Positions 35,241-45,461 of a DNA stretch of 64,000 nucleotides are shown here, in pieces (position 1 is the stretch's first letter; every line of letters begins with the position of its first letter). The position numbers were made by a program, and so were the translations under genes. The DNA lies in assembly GCF_030403745.1 (NCBI RefSeq), contig NZ_JAQMWP010000002.1, positions 845,306 through 909,305 on the forward strand. Reading direction: 5' to 3'. Under the pieces are notes generated by a model. That model saw only the letters and a program-made list of their open reading frames with translations. It was not told the origin of the DNA and made no database searches. The stretch comes from Streptomyces sp. S.PB5. GTDB taxonomy: Bacteria; Actinomycetota; Actinomycetes; Streptomycetales; Streptomycetaceae.

Positions 35241-36167
35241 GTGAAGTCCAGTCGGCTCGTCTCGATCCTGCTCCTGCTCCAGACCCGGGGCCGGATGACC
35301 GCCGCCCAGCTCGCCGAGGAGCTGGAGGTGTCGGTGCGTACGGTCTACCGGGACGTGGAGGCGCTCGGCGCGGCGGGCGTGCCGCTGTACGGCGACGCCG
35401 GCCACGCCGGCGGCTACCGCCTGCTGGACGGCTACCGCACCCGGCTCACCGGCCTCACCGCGGACGAGGCCGAGGCGCTGTTCCTCGCGGGCGTCCCCGG
35501 GCCGGCGGCCGAGCTGGGTCTCGGGTCCGTGCTGGCGGCGGCACAGCTGAAAGTGCGGGCGGCGCTGCCGGTGGAACTGCGTGCGCATGCCGACCGGGTC
35601 AGCGGCCGTTTCCACCTCGACGCGCCCGGGTGGTACGCGGAGGTGGAGGAGGCACCGTACCTGGCGGCGGTCGCGGATGCGGTGTGGAACAACCGTGTAC
35701 TGAACGTCGTATACCGCCGCTGGCGTGCGCCGACCGATGTGGAGCGCCGACTGGAACCGTACGGGCTGGTCCTGAAGGCGGGGCGCTGGTACGTCGTCGC
35801 CGGGCCGGGGCCGCGTACCTTCCGGGTCGACCAGATCCTCCGACTCGCCGTGTCCGAGGAGGAGTTCGCGCGCCCCGAGGGCTTCGACCTGGCCGCGTAC
35901 TGGGCGGCGTACCAGCGCGACTTCCATGAACGGCTCTACCGGGGCGAGGCGGTGGTACGGCTGGCGCCGGGCGTGTCGCTCGCCCGCGCGGTGAACCGGC
36001 GCGAGGAGTCCGACGGTTGGACCGTGGCCACCGTCCCGATCGAGTCCGTCGAGCACGCCGTCGGGGAGTTCCTGCGGATGGGGACGGACGTGGAGGTCCT
36101 GGAGCCGCCCGAACTTCGTGAGCGGCTTGTGGGGACGTTGCGGGAGTTGGTGGCACGGTACGGGTGA
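35241..36167 (+). CDS. WYL-domain transcriptional regulator (YafY/DeoR-like)
   Basis: A 308-residue regulator. The N-terminal DeoR-like helix-turn-helix reads SSRLVSILLLLQTRGRMTAA, then QLAEELEVSVRTVYRDVEAL. The WYL domain follows with LNVVYRRWRAPTDVERRLEP, then YGLVLKAGRWYVVAGPG, and ends in a WCX-like C-terminal domain (ELRERLVGTLRELVARYG). WYL domains bind nucleic acid or ligands and often act as sensors. GTG 35241 begins the conserved sequence; GTG 35235 is an in-frame alternative. It diverges from the 34698-35177 gene across a perfect palindrome. No partner ligand can be told. Confidence 0.88.
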   Translation: MKSSRLVSILLLLQTRGRMTAAQLAEELEVSVRTVYRDVEALGAAGVPLYGDAGHAGGYRLLDGYRTRLTGLTADEAEALFLAGVPGPAAELGLGSVLAAAQLKVRAALPVELRAHADRVSGRFHLDAPGWYAEVEEAPYLAAVADAVWNNRVLNVVYRRWRAPTDVERRLEPYGLVLKAGRWYVVAGPGPRTFRVDQILRLAVSEEEFARPEGFDLAAYWAAYQRDFHERLYRGEAVVRLAPGVSLARAVNRREESDGWTVATVPIESVEHAVGEFLRMGTDVEVLEPPELRERLVGTLRELVARYG

Positions 36168-36210
36168 GGTCGTGCGTGACGGGTGTGGGCGGGGTCGTGC
36201 GTGAAGGGTG
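36168..36210. repeat. Direct repeat upstream of the rhamnogalacturonan lyase gene
   Basis: Two near-identical 18-base copies start at 36168 and 36193 (GGTCGTGCGTGACGGGTG and GGTCGTGCGTGAAGGGTG). They lie in the intergenic region after the WYL gene. No function assigned. Confidence 0.5.
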
Positions 36211-36308
36211 CAGCTGACACCGGCAACCTCGGTGCGCGCGGCGACGACTGAGTAACGGAACCCGTCCTCATGGGCACCCCTGTCCGTCCCTCGCAGGAGG
36301 TACGTCTC

Positions 36309-38234
36309 GTGCAGCACCCGCACCCGCACCCGCACTCGCGCCCGTATTCGCGCCCGGACCGCAGACGAAGGGCCGTCCTCTCCGCGCTGGCCGCCACCAC
36401 GACGCTGCTCGCCGCCGGGCTCACCCAGCTCGCCACCGGTACGGCCGAGGCCGCAACAGCCCGGCAGGTGGAGGCACTTGACCGCGGCGTCGTCAGCGTC
36501 CACACCGACGCCGGCAACCTGGTCAGCTGGCGCTGGCTGGGCACCGACCCCAACGACGTCTCGTTCAACGTGTATCGGGCCGGTACGAAGGTCAACTCGA
36601 CCCCGGTCACCGGCTCCACGAACTATTTCCACACCGGCGCACCGGCCCAGGCCGACTACACGGTCCGCGCGATCGTCGGCGGAGTCGAGCAGGCCGACTC
36701 GGTCCACGCCGTACAGTTCCGCACCGGCTACAAGGACGTGCCCATCAGCCCGCCGTCCGGCGGCACGACCCCCGACGGCGTCGCCTACACCTACGAGGCC
36801 AACGACGCCTCCGTCGCCGACCTCGACGGCGACGGTGCCCTGGACTTCGTCCTGAAGTGGCAGCCGACCAACGCCAAGGACAACTCCCAGTCCGGCTACA
36901 CCGGCAACACCATCCTCGACGGCATCAAGCTCGACGGCACCCGGCTGTGGCGCATCGACCTGGGCCGCAACATCCGCTCCGGCGCGCACTACACACAGTT
37001 CCAGGTGTACGACTACGACGGCGACCGCAGGGCCGAGGTCGCGGTGAAGACCGCCGACGGCACCGTCGACGGCACGGGCGCGGTGATCGGCAGCACCTCG
37101 GCCGACCACCGCAACTCCAGCGGCTACGTCCTGTCCGGCCCCGAGTACCTGACCATGTTCAACGGCCGGACCGGCAAGGCGATGCAGACCGTCGACTACG
37201 TCCCGGCGCGCGGCACGGTGTCGTCGTGGGGCGACTCGTACGGCAACCGCGTCGACCGCTTCCTGGCGGGCACGGCGTATCTGGACGGGGCCCGGCCGTC
37301 GGTCGTCATGGCCCGCGGCTACTACACCCGTACCGTGATCGCGGCCTGGGACTGGCGCAACGGGTCGTTCACCCGTCGCTGGACCTTCGACACCAACTCC
37401 TCGACCAACAGCGGCAGGGGCTTCGACGGGCAGGGCTCGCACAGCCTCTCCGTCGGGGACGTCGACAACGACGGCAAGGACGAGATCGTGTACGGCGCGA
37501 TGGCCGTGGACGACAACGGCAACGGCCTGTGGACCACGAGGACCGGCCACGGGGACGCCCAGCACCTCGGCGACCTGGACCCCTCGACCTCGGGACTGGA
37601 GTACTTCAAGGTCTCCGAGTCGAGCTCCCAGCCCGCGGAGCTGTACGTCAACCCCGCCTCCGGGGCGATCCGTTGGCAGCTGGCGGCGTGCTGCGACAAC
37701 GGCCGCGGTGTCGCCGGTGACATCTACGCCGGCAACGACGGCGCCGAGGTCTGGTCCGCCTCCGACACGTCCATCCGCGACGAGGCGGGCGCGACGAAGG
37801 GCCGCGAACCCTCCTCGGTCAACTTCCTCTCCTGGTGGGACGCCGACACCACCCGCGAACTCCTCGACGGCACCCACATCGACAAATACGGCATCTCCTC
37901 CGACACCCGCCTCCTGACCGGCGCGAGCGTCCACTCCAACAACGGCACCAAGGCGACCCCCTCCCTCTCCGGCGACATCCTCGGCGACTGGCGCGAGGAG
38001 GTCGTCTGGCCGACGTCGGACAACACGGCGCTGCGTATCTACTCAACGCCGCACGAGACGACCACGAAGATCACGACCCTGCTGCACGACACGATGTACC
38101 GCACGGGGCTGGCGTGGCAGAACACCGCGTACAACCAGCCCCCGCACCCGAGCTTCTTCATCGGCAACGGGATGGCTACGGCGCCTCGGCCGACGGTGTA
38201 CACGCCGTTGAGGCGGCTTGTCTCAAACTGGTGA
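36309..38234 (+). CDS. Rhamnogalacturonan lyase (PL11 family)
   Basis: A 641-residue secreted enzyme that cleaves the rhamnogalacturonan I backbone of pectin. It starts with a His/Arg-rich N-terminus and a signal peptide (RRRAVLSALAATTTLLAAGL, then TQLATGTAEA). The mature part has the PL11 marks: ARQVEALDRGVVSVHTDAGN, VSFNVYRAGTKVNSTPV, then repeated calcium-type acidic loops such as DLDGDGALDFVLKWQPTN and DYDGDRRAEVAVKTADGT of an eight-blade propeller. The GTG at 36309 follows CAGGAGG. It belongs with the neighbouring cellulases and xyloglucanase as a plant-wall island, though no CebR box precedes it. Confidence 0.9.
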   Translation: MQHPHPHPHSRPYSRPDRRRRAVLSALAATTTLLAAGLTQLATGTAEAATARQVEALDRGVVSVHTDAGNLVSWRWLGTDPNDVSFNVYRAGTKVNSTPVTGSTNYFHTGAPAQADYTVRAIVGGVEQADSVHAVQFRTGYKDVPISPPSGGTTPDGVAYTYEANDASVADLDGDGALDFVLKWQPTNAKDNSQSGYTGNTILDGIKLDGTRLWRIDLGRNIRSGAHYTQFQVYDYDGDRRAEVAVKTADGTVDGTGAVIGSTSADHRNSSGYVLSGPEYLTMFNGRTGKAMQTVDYVPARGTVSSWGDSYGNRVDRFLAGTAYLDGARPSVVMARGYYTRTVIAAWDWRNGSFTRRWTFDTNSSTNSGRGFDGQGSHSLSVGDVDNDGKDEIVYGAMAVDDNGNGLWTTRTGHGDAQHLGDLDPSTSGLEYFKVSESSSQPAELYVNPASGAIRWQLAACCDNGRGVAGDIYAGNDGAEVWSASDTSIRDEAGATKGREPSSVNFLSWWDADTTRELLDGTHIDKYGISSDTRLLTGASVHSNNGTKATPSLSGDILGDWREEVVWPTSDNTALRIYSTPHETTTKITTLLHDTMYRTGLAWQNTAYNQPPHPSFFIGNGMATAPRPTVYTPLRRLVSNW

Positions 38235-38308
38235 ACCTTCAACCGGCGGAGCGGAATCGGCGCGGCTCGGCAGATAATCTTCACACTCCATGCACATGTG
38301 GGGGACAG

Positions 38309-38851
38309 ATGACTCAGCAAGACCTGCCGCCGATGCCGGACGCTCCGCCGCCCGTCGCAGCGCCGGCCGCGCCGGTACCACCGGTACCACTCGCCGAACC
38401 GACCGCCGAGCCAGGCCGACGAATCGGACCGGTGGCTGCCGGTCTGATCGGCCTGGTGCTCGGCTCGGGCATCGTCGGTGGTGTGTGGGCGATCACCGCT
38501 GCCGGTCCTGGCGAGCCGGAGACGTTCACGCTGGAAGGCAGCTTCACGCTGACGGACGAGGTCGTCAGTGACGGCGACGACGGCTGCAAGGGTGAGTACG
38601 ACAGCGGCTACGACGACATCGCCGAAGGCACGTCCGTCACTGTGTACGGGGCAGGTGGGGATGTCGTCGCCACCGGCTCCCTCGGCGACAGCGCGGAAGA
38701 CGAGTACGGAACGACCTGCACCTTCGATGTCGTCGTCGACGATGTGCCGAAGGGGGAGAAGTTCTACAAGGTCGAGGTGTCGCACCGGGGTACGTTGCAG
38801 CTGACGGCCGAGGAGGCCGAGAACGGCGAACTCGCCGCCAGCCTGGGCTGA
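38309..38851 (+). CDS. Single-pass membrane protein with Pro-rich N-terminus
   Basis: A 180-residue protein. The first ~40 residues are Pro/Ala-rich (PPMPDAPPPVAAPAAPVPPV), then one membrane helix (VAAGLIGLVLGSGIVGGVWA), then an extracellular domain with an acidic core and a Cys pair (GDDGCKGEYDSGYDDIAEGT and TTCTFDVVVDDVPKGEKFYK). The topology matches the Streptomyces proteins with cytoplasmic Pro-rich segments and small beta-type domains. No function can be given. A hairpin terminator follows at 38856-38885. Confidence 0.72.
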   Translation: MTQQDLPPMPDAPPPVAAPAAPVPPVPLAEPTAEPGRRIGPVAAGLIGLVLGSGIVGGVWAITAAGPGEPETFTLEGSFTLTDEVVSDGDDGCKGEYDSGYDDIAEGTSVTVYGAGGDVVATGSLGDSAEDEYGTTCTFDVVVDDVPKGEKFYKVEVSHRGTLQLTAEEAENGELAASLG

Positions 38852-38855
38852 GCAC

Positions 38856-38885
38856 AGGGCGTGTGCCGGAGCCGGCACACGCCCT
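38856..38885. terminator. Bidirectional hairpin terminator
   Basis: A perfect 13-bp stem (38856-38868 with 38873-38885) and a 4-base loop. It lies between the convergent 38309 gene and the GH74 gene. Confidence 0.78.
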
Positions 38886-38891
38886 TGGTCT

Positions 38892-41552
38892 TCAGCTCAC
38901 GGTGCAGTTCTGATCACCCAGCTTGAACGCCGTCGGCTTCCCGTTCGCGCCCGACCAGCTCCCCGTGAACCCGAAGCTCACCGACGAGCCCGCGGCCACG
39001 TTCGCGTTCCAGGTGACGTTCTTCGTTGTCACCGCCGAACCCGACTGGGTGTACTCGGCGTTCCAGAGCCGGCCGATCGTCTGGCCGTTCGGGAAGGTCC
39101 AGCCAAGTGACCAGCTGGTCCAGGCACTTGAGCCCCTGTTGCTGAGCTGGACGTCCGCCTGGAAGCCGCCCGGCCACTGGTTGGTGATCCGGTACGTCAC
39201 CGCGCAGGCGCCCGTGGGCGTCGGGGTGGGGTCAGTGCCGCCACCGCCGCCGCCCGTGTCGGAGGTGTCGCCGTAGATGACACCGCGGCCGTTCGTCGAG
39301 ACGTAGACCCGGCCGTAGATCCTCGGGTCGCCGGTGATCGACGCGCCCGTCCAACCCCACCGGTGGGCATCGTCGTTGATGCGGGTCCAGGTCGAACCCT
39401 GGTCCGTGGAGCGGAAGATGCCGCGTACGCCGCCGATCTTCGCGCTGGTGTAGAGGGTCTGGTACGACGCACCCGTCGCCGCCTTGCCGAAGCCGATGGT
39501 GTCGGCCTGCTCGATGTTCGGCAGCTTGGTGAAGGACGTACCGCCGTTGGTGGAGTGCCACAGGCCGTACACGCCGTCCGGCGCACCGCCCGCCAGCCAC
39601 ACGTCACCCTTCACACCGGGCAGCGCCTTGAAGCGCACGCTGTCCCCGCTCGGCAACCCGGTCGCCGCCGAAGCCGTGAAAGTCGCGCCGCCGTCCGAAC
39701 TCACATAGAACGTGCCCGACTTGAAGCCGTAGAAGGTCTTCGGGTCCACCCGGTCGGACTCGACGATCGCCCCGGCGGGGATCCCGCTCGACGGCGCCCA
39801 GGACGAGCCGAAACCCGTCGTGTACTGCACGCCCGTGCCCGCCGGACTCCACACGAACCGGCTGCCGTCCGACGCCGCGGCGACCGTGCCGCCGCCGCTG
39901 ACGCCCGAAGGGTCCGTCCCGGCGAACCAGTTGGCGCCGTTGTCCGTCGAGAACGCGATGTGCGGACCCGAATCGAGGTCGCCGACCCGGACGACCGTGC
40001 CGGGGTCGGTCTCGGCGAAGTCCAGGCTCGTCGTCGTGGTGAAGTTCGGCTGGGTGTACATCATCGGCGGCACCTTGGTCAGGTCCGTGTGCCGGAAACC
40101 GCCGATGTCGCCCAGGGCGCTGAGGAGTTGGGCGCCGCCGGACGGGGGAGAGGCGAGGTCGTTGACCGCGGTCTCCTCCAGGCCCTGCACCATCGGTTTG
40201 ATGGTGAACTGGCTGCCGCTGTCCCAGTTCCCGAGGTTCTCGGTGCCGTAGATCGTCGCACCCGTCCCGTACATCATCCGGTTCGAGTCGAACGGGTCGA
40301 TCTCCAGGGCCTCGGTCATCCAGCCGAGCTTGGGGGTCTGCTCCGGCGGCGACGGGTTCGCGCCCCAGGTCAGCCAGGGGGAGGAGGAGACGTCCATCGT
40401 GTAGCGGTTCGAGCGGTCGGGGTACGAGGTGTAGTCCCAAGCCCTCGTCCAGGTCGCGCCGCTGTCCGTGGAGCGGAAGATCTGGGTGTCCGGCCACCAG
40501 GAGCTGTAGCCGGTCGCCATCAGCGTGCCCGGGTCCTGCCGGTCGACGGTCAGACCGCTGAAGCCGTAGTAGGTGTCGGCCTCGGCGACCGGGCTGATGT
40601 CCGTCCAGGTGCCCGTCGCCGTCGCGTACCGCCACAGCCGGCCCTTGCCGCCGTCGTACGGACCGCCCTTGTCGCTGTATGCGATGTACAGATAGCCGTT
40701 GACGGTATCCAGTACACCCTTGTGCCCGATGTATCCCGTCGGCTGCCCGGCCACCCGCGACCAGCTCGCACCCCCGTCCGTCGACCGGTACACCGAGTTC
40801 TGCAGATCCGCGACCCCGACGTAGATCGTCTGCGTCGCGCCGCCCGGCGAACCCGTCCGCTCGTCGAAGGTGACCCAGACGACCCCCTGGTTGTCGCTCG
40901 CATAACCGGACGTGTCGCTCGGATCCTGCACGTAGTTGCCGACGTTGGGGAAGTTCGCCACCTGCGACCAGGTCACCCCGGAGTCCGTCGACCGCCACAG
41001 CCCCTTGCCGCTGGGCGCGCCCAGATACAGCACGCTGTTCCTGTTCGGGTCGATCGCCAGCCGCTCACCCATGCCGCGCCCCGGCATGTTGCCGCCGAGC
41101 TTGAACGGCAGAACGGTCTTCTGCCAGCTCGCACCCCGGTCCGAGGAGCGCAGGATCGCCCCGTTCCCCGGATCCCAGCTGTTGGTGTACGTACCGACGG
41201 CCGCGTACACCCTGTCCGGATCCACCGAGTCCGTGGCCAGAGCGGCCACCCCCGTGTGCCCCCAGTCGTCCCAGCCCACCGAGTCCAGCAACGGCGTCCA
41301 GGTCTTGCTCGACTCCACCCAGCGGTACGCCCCGCCGATGTCGGTCCGGGCGTACGCCATGTTCTTCTCGCTCCGGTTGAAGACGATGCCGGGGACGAAG
41401 CCGCCACCGTCGATCCGGGCGTTCCTCCAGGTGTACGTGTCGGCGGCGAACGCCGCCTTCGAGGCACTGTCGGCGGCCAGCGCGGGCGGGGTGCCCGCGA
41501 GCAGGCCGGCCGCGAGAGCGAGGACGGCCGTGAGGATGCGGGTTCTTCGCAC
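38892..41552 (-). CDS. Xyloglucanase, GH74 with C-terminal CBM2
   Basis: An 886-residue secreted enzyme. A signal peptide (RRTRILTAVLALAAGLLAGT, then PPALA) precedes the two-lobe beta-propeller of GH74. Catalytic Asp candidates are in AYARTDIGGAYRWVES (~residue 71) and SALGDIGGFRHTDLTK. Many sialidase-like RSTDGGASW Asp-box repeats mark the blades. A Gly/Thr/Pro linker (TGGGGGGTDPTPTPT) leads to a CBM2 of ~100 residues (CAVTYRITNQWPGGFQADVQ...). It hydrolyses xyloglucan or beta-glucan. The GTG at 41552 has GGAAAGGA upstream. It is on the same strand as GH48, 288 bases downstream of it. Confidence 0.93.
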   Translation of the reverse strand: MRRTRILTAVLALAAGLLAGTPPALAADSASKAAFAADTYTWRNARIDGGGFVPGIVFNRSEKNMAYARTDIGGAYRWVESSKTWTPLLDSVGWDDWGHTGVAALATDSVDPDRVYAAVGTYTNSWDPGNGAILRSSDRGASWQKTVLPFKLGGNMPGRGMGERLAIDPNRNSVLYLGAPSGKGLWRSTDSGVTWSQVANFPNVGNYVQDPSDTSGYASDNQGVVWVTFDERTGSPGGATQTIYVGVADLQNSVYRSTDGGASWSRVAGQPTGYIGHKGVLDTVNGYLYIAYSDKGGPYDGGKGRLWRYATATGTWTDISPVAEADTYYGFSGLTVDRQDPGTLMATGYSSWWPDTQIFRSTDSGATWTRAWDYTSYPDRSNRYTMDVSSSPWLTWGANPSPPEQTPKLGWMTEALEIDPFDSNRMMYGTGATIYGTENLGNWDSGSQFTIKPMVQGLEETAVNDLASPPSGGAQLLSALGDIGGFRHTDLTKVPPMMYTQPNFTTTTSLDFAETDPGTVVRVGDLDSGPHIAFSTDNGANWFAGTDPSGVSGGGTVAAASDGSRFVWSPAGTGVQYTTGFGSSWAPSSGIPAGAIVESDRVDPKTFYGFKSGTFYVSSDGGATFTASAATGLPSGDSVRFKALPGVKGDVWLAGGAPDGVYGLWHSTNGGTSFTKLPNIEQADTIGFGKAATGASYQTLYTSAKIGGVRGIFRSTDQGSTWTRINDDAHRWGWTGASITGDPRIYGRVYVSTNGRGVIYGDTSDTGGGGGGTDPTPTPTGACAVTYRITNQWPGGFQADVQLSNRGSSAWTSWSLGWTFPNGQTIGRLWNAEYTQSGSAVTTKNVTWNANVAAGSSVSFGFTGSWSGANGKPTAFKLGDQNCTVS

Positions 41553-41604
41553 GGGGGGTCCTTTCCGGGACGTGGGGGGACACAAGGACGGGAAGGTGCG
41601 AGTA

Positions 41605-41616
41605 GCAAGCGCTTTC
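41605..41616. promoter_or_regulatory. Candidate LacI-family operator before the GH74 gene
   Basis: The sequence GCAAGCGCTTTC contains the palindrome AAGCGCTT at 41607-41614. It sits about 55-60 bases upstream of the GH74 GTG. It is not a full CebR box. The central CG-type palindrome suits a LacI-family regulator, which is inference. Confidence 0.4.
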
Positions 41617-41751
41617 TCATCGCTACGAGAGGTGCCGGGCGGTCCCCAGTGCGGGAGGGGACCGCCCGGCGAGTCGGCCCCGCCGTCCGGTGGCGAGACC
41701 TCGTACGCGGAGCTTTCAAGCGGTACCGCGGAAGAGGGCGGTGCCGTACCA

Positions 41752-41803
41752 CGCCCCTCAAGGGGCGCGGGGAACTGCGCGACCAGCCACAACGGACCCG
41801 CAG
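41752..41803. repeat. REP-like Streptomyces repeat with hairpin
   Basis: An inverted repeat CGCCCCT-CA-AGGGGCG (41752-41767 region) is followed by GGGGAACTGCGCGACCAGCC and ACAACGGACCCGCAG. I recognise this from memory as a short repeat frequent downstream of Streptomyces genes. A degenerate reverse copy lies at 47252-47299. Confidence 0.6.
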
Positions 41804-41818
41804 TCGAACACGGCCCAA

Positions 41819-41838
41819 CCCGCGGAGCGCTTCGCGGG
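41819..41838 (-). terminator. Hairpin terminator after GH48 gene
   Basis: A near-perfect 20-base inverted repeat (CCCGCGGAGC GCTTCGCGGG, one mismatch pair near the middle) directly after the GH48 stop at 41841. No T-tract. Confidence 0.55.
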
Positions 41839-41840
41839 GG

Positions 41841-44756
41841 CTATTCGAGAAGCTCCGCGTACGAACCCATGGCCAGGGCGATGTCCGCCTGGGCCCAGAA
41901 CCGGTGGTACGTGAACGACGGCACCGCGCCGCCCGCGAGATACGCCTCGATCTTCGACCAGGCCGGGTCGTCCTCGTAGAACGACCGGATCGACTCGAAG
42001 GTCGACGACGAGTTGATCGCGTCGCCGTTCGGCATCGTGCCGGTCCAGCCGGACGGGATGTACACCCCGTCGTCGAACCGGTTGTAGTCGGCCCGGTTCT
42101 CCGGCACCGCGATGCCCAGCGCGTCCTGGTGGTTGTCCCACATGCCGTCCAGCAGCGCCTTCGCCGTGGCCGCCGCCTGCGTGTCACCGGAGCGGTCCGC
42201 GTAGTACGTCAGGGTCTTGGCGTACGCGGCGGCCACCCCGACGTCATTGGTGTAGTCGGCGACGGTGACGTGAAGTCCGCTGTTGGCGCCGGGACTTGAC
42301 GGGTTCCAGGTGTCGGGCTGGCCCGACCACTGGAGCGTCGCCGGGATCTGGTAGGTGCCGTCCGGGTTGATCGTGGTCTTGGACAGCGCCCAGTCGACCC
42401 ACTTGTCGAGGACGGTCTTCGCGGCCGCGTTCCCCGTCTGCTGGTAGTACTCGGCCACCCGCTCCATCGACCACGCCTGGAAGCCGAACCACTGGTTGGA
42501 CGGCGGGTCGTGGTAGACGGGCTGCTGGTCGTAGTACATGCCGTAGAACGTGGACTTCCCGGCCGGCGGGGTCGCGTACCGGCCCGCCCAGCTGTTGGTC
42601 GCACCGCCCGCTATGGCACCCTCGTCGGACTGCAGCCAGCGGTAGAACTCGATCTGCCGGGTCAGCGAGGTGCCCCAATCGGTGGCGCCCGTCGCGGACT
42701 TGGGCTTGAGGTCGGCGTAGGCGCTCAGCGCGTACGCGGCCATCGGGTTCTGGTAGCCGCCGTGCGCATGGCTGGAGCCGATGCGCCAGGCCCAGCCCGC
42801 CGAGGTGTCGGTGGCGCCGCCCCAGGCGTAGTACCAGGACATCAGATACATCGAGGCGTCCTTGCCGGTGCCGGCCGGGCAGGTGCTCGGACCGACACAG
42901 TTGCCGATCTTCTTGAAGTACTTGTCGTACATCGAGTAGCGCAGATAGTCGCCCATCTTCGCGGCCTTGGCCACGGTCGCGGAGATCTGCCCGCCCTTGC
43001 CCTGTGCGTCGGCCCACTTGTCGGCCCAGTACGCGGCCTGCACCGCACGCGCGTCGGCGTCGGGGGCGTTGGTGAACTTCCACTGCTTGGCGTAGGAGGC
43101 GTCACCGGTGAACAGGTCCAAGTACCCGTTCTTTCCCCCGTACTTGAAGGCGTCACAGGTCGGCTGCGGCACCGTCTCCCACACCGACTCCTGCGCACCG
43201 CGCTGGAAGGTGTTGATGTACGACGGTCCGGTGTCGGTCGGTCCGGCCTCGCACTTGCCGGGCGCGTTGCCGTAGCCGTAGACGTTGTCGACGTCCTGCA
43301 GCCAGTGCATACCGTAGACATCGTCCGTACCGTATGCAGTCTTCAGTTCACCGGCGATCGGATCCGATCCCACCGACACCCCGGTGTCCAGCTTCGCCGG
43401 GTACTCGTTCGGGGTGTCCAGCTCGGGCGCGTACGTCGCCGGCTTCGAGGCGTTGTAGAAGGAGTTGGCCGGCTGGTCGGCGTGCGTGGGGATCATGTAC
43501 TTCTCCATGATGTCCCAGGCACCGTTGAACTTGGACCAGTCGCCGGTCACCTTGCCGTACATGGCCTGCAGCCAGAGGAGGTAGCTGTACGCCTCCGACG
43601 TGGTCTCGTGACCGTGGTCCGGAGCCTCGACGATCAGCGTCTCGACCGAGTGGTAGGGGATGCCCTCGGGGGAGAAGTAGCCGTTCGCCGGGTTGGTGAT
43701 CTTGCCGTACAGCTCCAGGAAACGGGCGTCGTACTCACCCGCCGCCTCGACCTGGGTGACCGTCACCGACGCCTTGGCGTGCCCGGTCGCCGTCGACTCG
43801 AAGACCGCCGCGCCCGTGCCGGAGGAGTCGGCCGAGACGGTGACGTTCTGGGCCGTGTTCCAGTTCGACGGGGTGAAGGTCAGGGAAGCCCCGCCGGTCA
43901 CGGACAGGCCCGAGTTGCCGCTCGCGCGGGTGGTCGTCACCGTCACGTTCGCGGACGGCTGCGTCGACAGCTTCACCCCGAACGTGCCCGTCTTGCCCTG
44001 CTGCACGGCGAGTTGGGTCACCGAGGCCACCACGGCGGGACCCGAGGCGACCGTGATGCCCACCGGCGTGGACGACGCCGACGCGCCCAGGCTGTCGTAG
44101 CCCTTCGCGACAAGGGAATGATTGCCCACGGTCAAGCTGGAGACCGAGAGCGAGTACGGCGACGTCGTGTCGGTGCCGAGCAGCGTGGTGTCGTCGTAGA
44201 ACTCCACCTTGCTGATCGTCGCGCCGTTCGCCGCCGCGGCGGTCGCCGCGAGCGGGACGGCGTCGCCCTGGGTGTAGACGGCGCCCGCGGCCGGGCTGGT
44301 CAGCACGGTGATCGGCGGCTGGTGGGCGCCGGTGCAGGTGGTGCCGTTGACCGCGAAGGACGTCGGAGCGGTGTTGGTGCCGCTGTAGGTGAACTGCGCG
44401 CCGGTGGAGACGGCGGCGCCGACCGCGATGTTCCCGTTGTAGGCCGCGTTGTTCACCGTGACCGTCTGACCGGACTGGGACCAGGTGCCGTTCCAGCCGT
44501 TCGTCAGTCTCTGGTTGCCCGTGTAGGCATACGTCAGAGTCCAGCCGTTGATGGCCTCCGTACCGCGGTTGGTGATCGTCACATCCGTGGTGAAGCCGGA
44601 GCCCCAGTCGTTCGTCTTGTAGTCGACACTGCACTGAACTGCGGCTGCCTGTGCGGGAGTTGAACTCGCGCTCAGCAACGCGAACGGAAGTGCCAGGGCG
44701 GCCGTGACAGCCGTCCATAAGCGCCGGACAGCCCGGCGTCTCCTTCTCGGTGCCAT
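41841..44756 (-). CDS. Exocellulase GH48 with N-terminal CBM2
   Basis: A 971-residue secreted cellulase. After a signal peptide ([20 protein letters not shown]), residues ~38-140 are a CBM2 ([20 protein letters not shown]...). An Ig-like Big_9-type domain ([20 protein letters not shown]...[20 protein letters not shown]) and a fibronectin-like segment follow. The GH48 catalytic module spans ~330-971: [20 protein letters not shown], then [20 protein letters not shown] (Glu near the conserved catalytic region), and [22 protein letters not shown]48 enzymes release cellobiose from chain ends. A perfect CebR-type box at 44803-44816 lies 46 bases before the ATG, so cellobiose induction is expected. 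Confidence 0.93.
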   Translation of the reverse strand: MAPRRRRRAVRRLWTAVTAALALPFALLSASSTPAQAAAVQCSVDYKTNDWGSGFTTDVTITNRGTEAINGWTLTYAYTGNQRLTNGWNGTWSQSGQTVTVNNAAYNGNIAVGAAVSTGAQFTYSGTNTAPTSFAVNGTTCTGAHQPPITVLTSPAAGAVYTQGDAVPLAATAAAANGATISKVEFYDDTTLLGTDTTSPYSLSVSSLTVGNHSLVAKGYDSLGASASSTPVGITVASGPAVVASVTQLAVQQGKTGTFGVKLSTQPSANVTVTTTRASGNSGLSVTGGASLTFTPSNWNTAQNVTVSADSSGTGAAVFESTATGHAKASVTVTQVEAAGEYDARFLELYGKITNPANGYFSPEGIPYHSVETLIVEAPDHGHETTSEAYSYLLWLQAMYGKVTGDWSKFNGAWDIMEKYMIPTHADQPANSFYNASKPATYAPELDTPNEYPAKLDTGVSVGSDPIAGELKTAYGTDDVYGMHWLQDVDNVYGYGNAPGKCEAGPTDTGPSYINTFQRGAQESVWETVPQPTCDAFKYGGKNGYLDLFTGDASYAKQWKFTNAPDADARAVQAAYWADKWADAQGKGGQISATVAKAAKMGDYLRYSMYDKYFKKIGNCVGPSTCPAGTGKDASMYLMSWYYAWGGATDTSAGWAWRIGSSHAHGGYQNPMAAYALSAYADLKPKSATGATDWGTSLTRQIEFYRWLQSDEGAIAGGATNSWAGRYATPPAGKSTFYGMYYDQQPVYHDPPSNQWFGFQAWSMERVAEYYQQTGNAAAKTVLDKWVDWALSKTTINPDGTYQIPATLQWSGQPDTWNPSSPGANSGLHVTVADYTNDVGVAAAYAKTLTYYADRSGDTQAAATAKALLDGMWDNHQDALGIAVPENRADYNRFDDGVYIPSGWTGTMPNGDAINSSSTFESIRSFYEDDPAWSKIEAYLAGGAVPSFTYHRFWAQADIALAMGSYAELLE

Positions 44757-44802
44757 GTGCTGGTTCCTCCTTGCGGCTCGGAGAAGTCAAGGCTTGAACC
44801 AG

Positions 44803-44816
44803 TGGGAGCGCTCCCA
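44803..44816. promoter_or_regulatory. CebR-type operator (perfect palindrome)
   Basis: TGGGAGCGCTCCCA, identical to the 14-bp CebR consensus as I recall it. CebR is a LacI-family repressor of cellulose and cellobiose utilisation in Streptomyces, released by cellobiose. It lies 47 bases upstream of the GH48 start. Confidence 0.88.
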
Positions 44817-44946
44817 TAGTGGGGATGAGGGTGAGAAGGGTCAAGGTGCTTGAAGAGTCGAAAAGATTCGATGGATGTGGTTGAGGAAAAGTCAAGTGAC
44901 TCCTCTGTTCTTTGCCGTCACTTGGCGCTAGCTTCATGGGCACCAG

Positions 44947-44960
44947 TGGGAGCGATTCCA
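44947..44960. promoter_or_regulatory. Imperfect CebR box before the GH5 remnant
   Basis: TGGGAGCGATTCCA differs from the consensus at two positions. It lies 48 bases upstream of the ATG at 45008, the same distance as the perfect box has to the GH48 start. It probably once served the now-decayed GH5 gene. Confidence 0.7.
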
Positions 44961-45007
44961 TCAGTCGACGCGTCCGTCACGACGCGCTGATCTGCAAGGA
45001 GTCGCTC

Positions 45008-45450
45008 ATGCGACACCCCCCGCGACACCCCCCTCCTTCAGAACTCTCAGCCGTCGCCGGCGCGAGCGTCAGCGCCGGGTTCTTCGCCTCCTGGTCGGGG
45101 AGCAACGGCGTACCGACCCCGTTCGAGCTCAACGGCACGACGCGCCATGCCGACGCGGACCCCTCGCCCGCGCCGACATGCACACCGACGTCGTGCCGGC
45201 TCGGCCTGTCCGGCATCAAGCCGGAGTACGCCCGTTCGAGCCGATGTCCGGTATGCAGGATCTCGTCGACGCCATACGGGCGACCGGCGCCGGCGACCTG
45301 ATCCCGGCCGGCGGGCTCGCGTACGCGAACGACCTCAGCCGGTGGCTGAGAACAGCTGCGGCCACACCTCCGTCGACCAGGTCATGAAGTGGTTCGACGA
45401 CCGTGGCCTGTCCTGTTCGGGCTGGTCCTGGAACACCTGGAACCGCAGCC
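45008..45450 (+). pseudogene. Decayed CBM2-GH5 endoglucanase remnant
   Basis: AAGGAG (44998-45003) and ATG 45008 open a short frame, MRHPPRHPPPSELSAVAGAS then VSAGFFASWSGSNGVPTPFE then LNGT, which is the C-terminal end of a CBM2, with the signal peptide and CBM start missing. Other frames downstream hold GH5 pieces: PFEPMSGMQDLVDAIRATGA then GDLIPAGGLAYANDLSRWL (45237-45350), and CGHTSVDQVMKWFDDRGLSC then SGWSWNTWN (45354-45450). The frame changes at least twice and most of the catalytic domain (including both Glu regions) is gone. It lies between GH48 and GH6 in the same strand as GH6. Confidence 0.75.
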
Positions 45451-45461
45451 CGGGTCCCGCA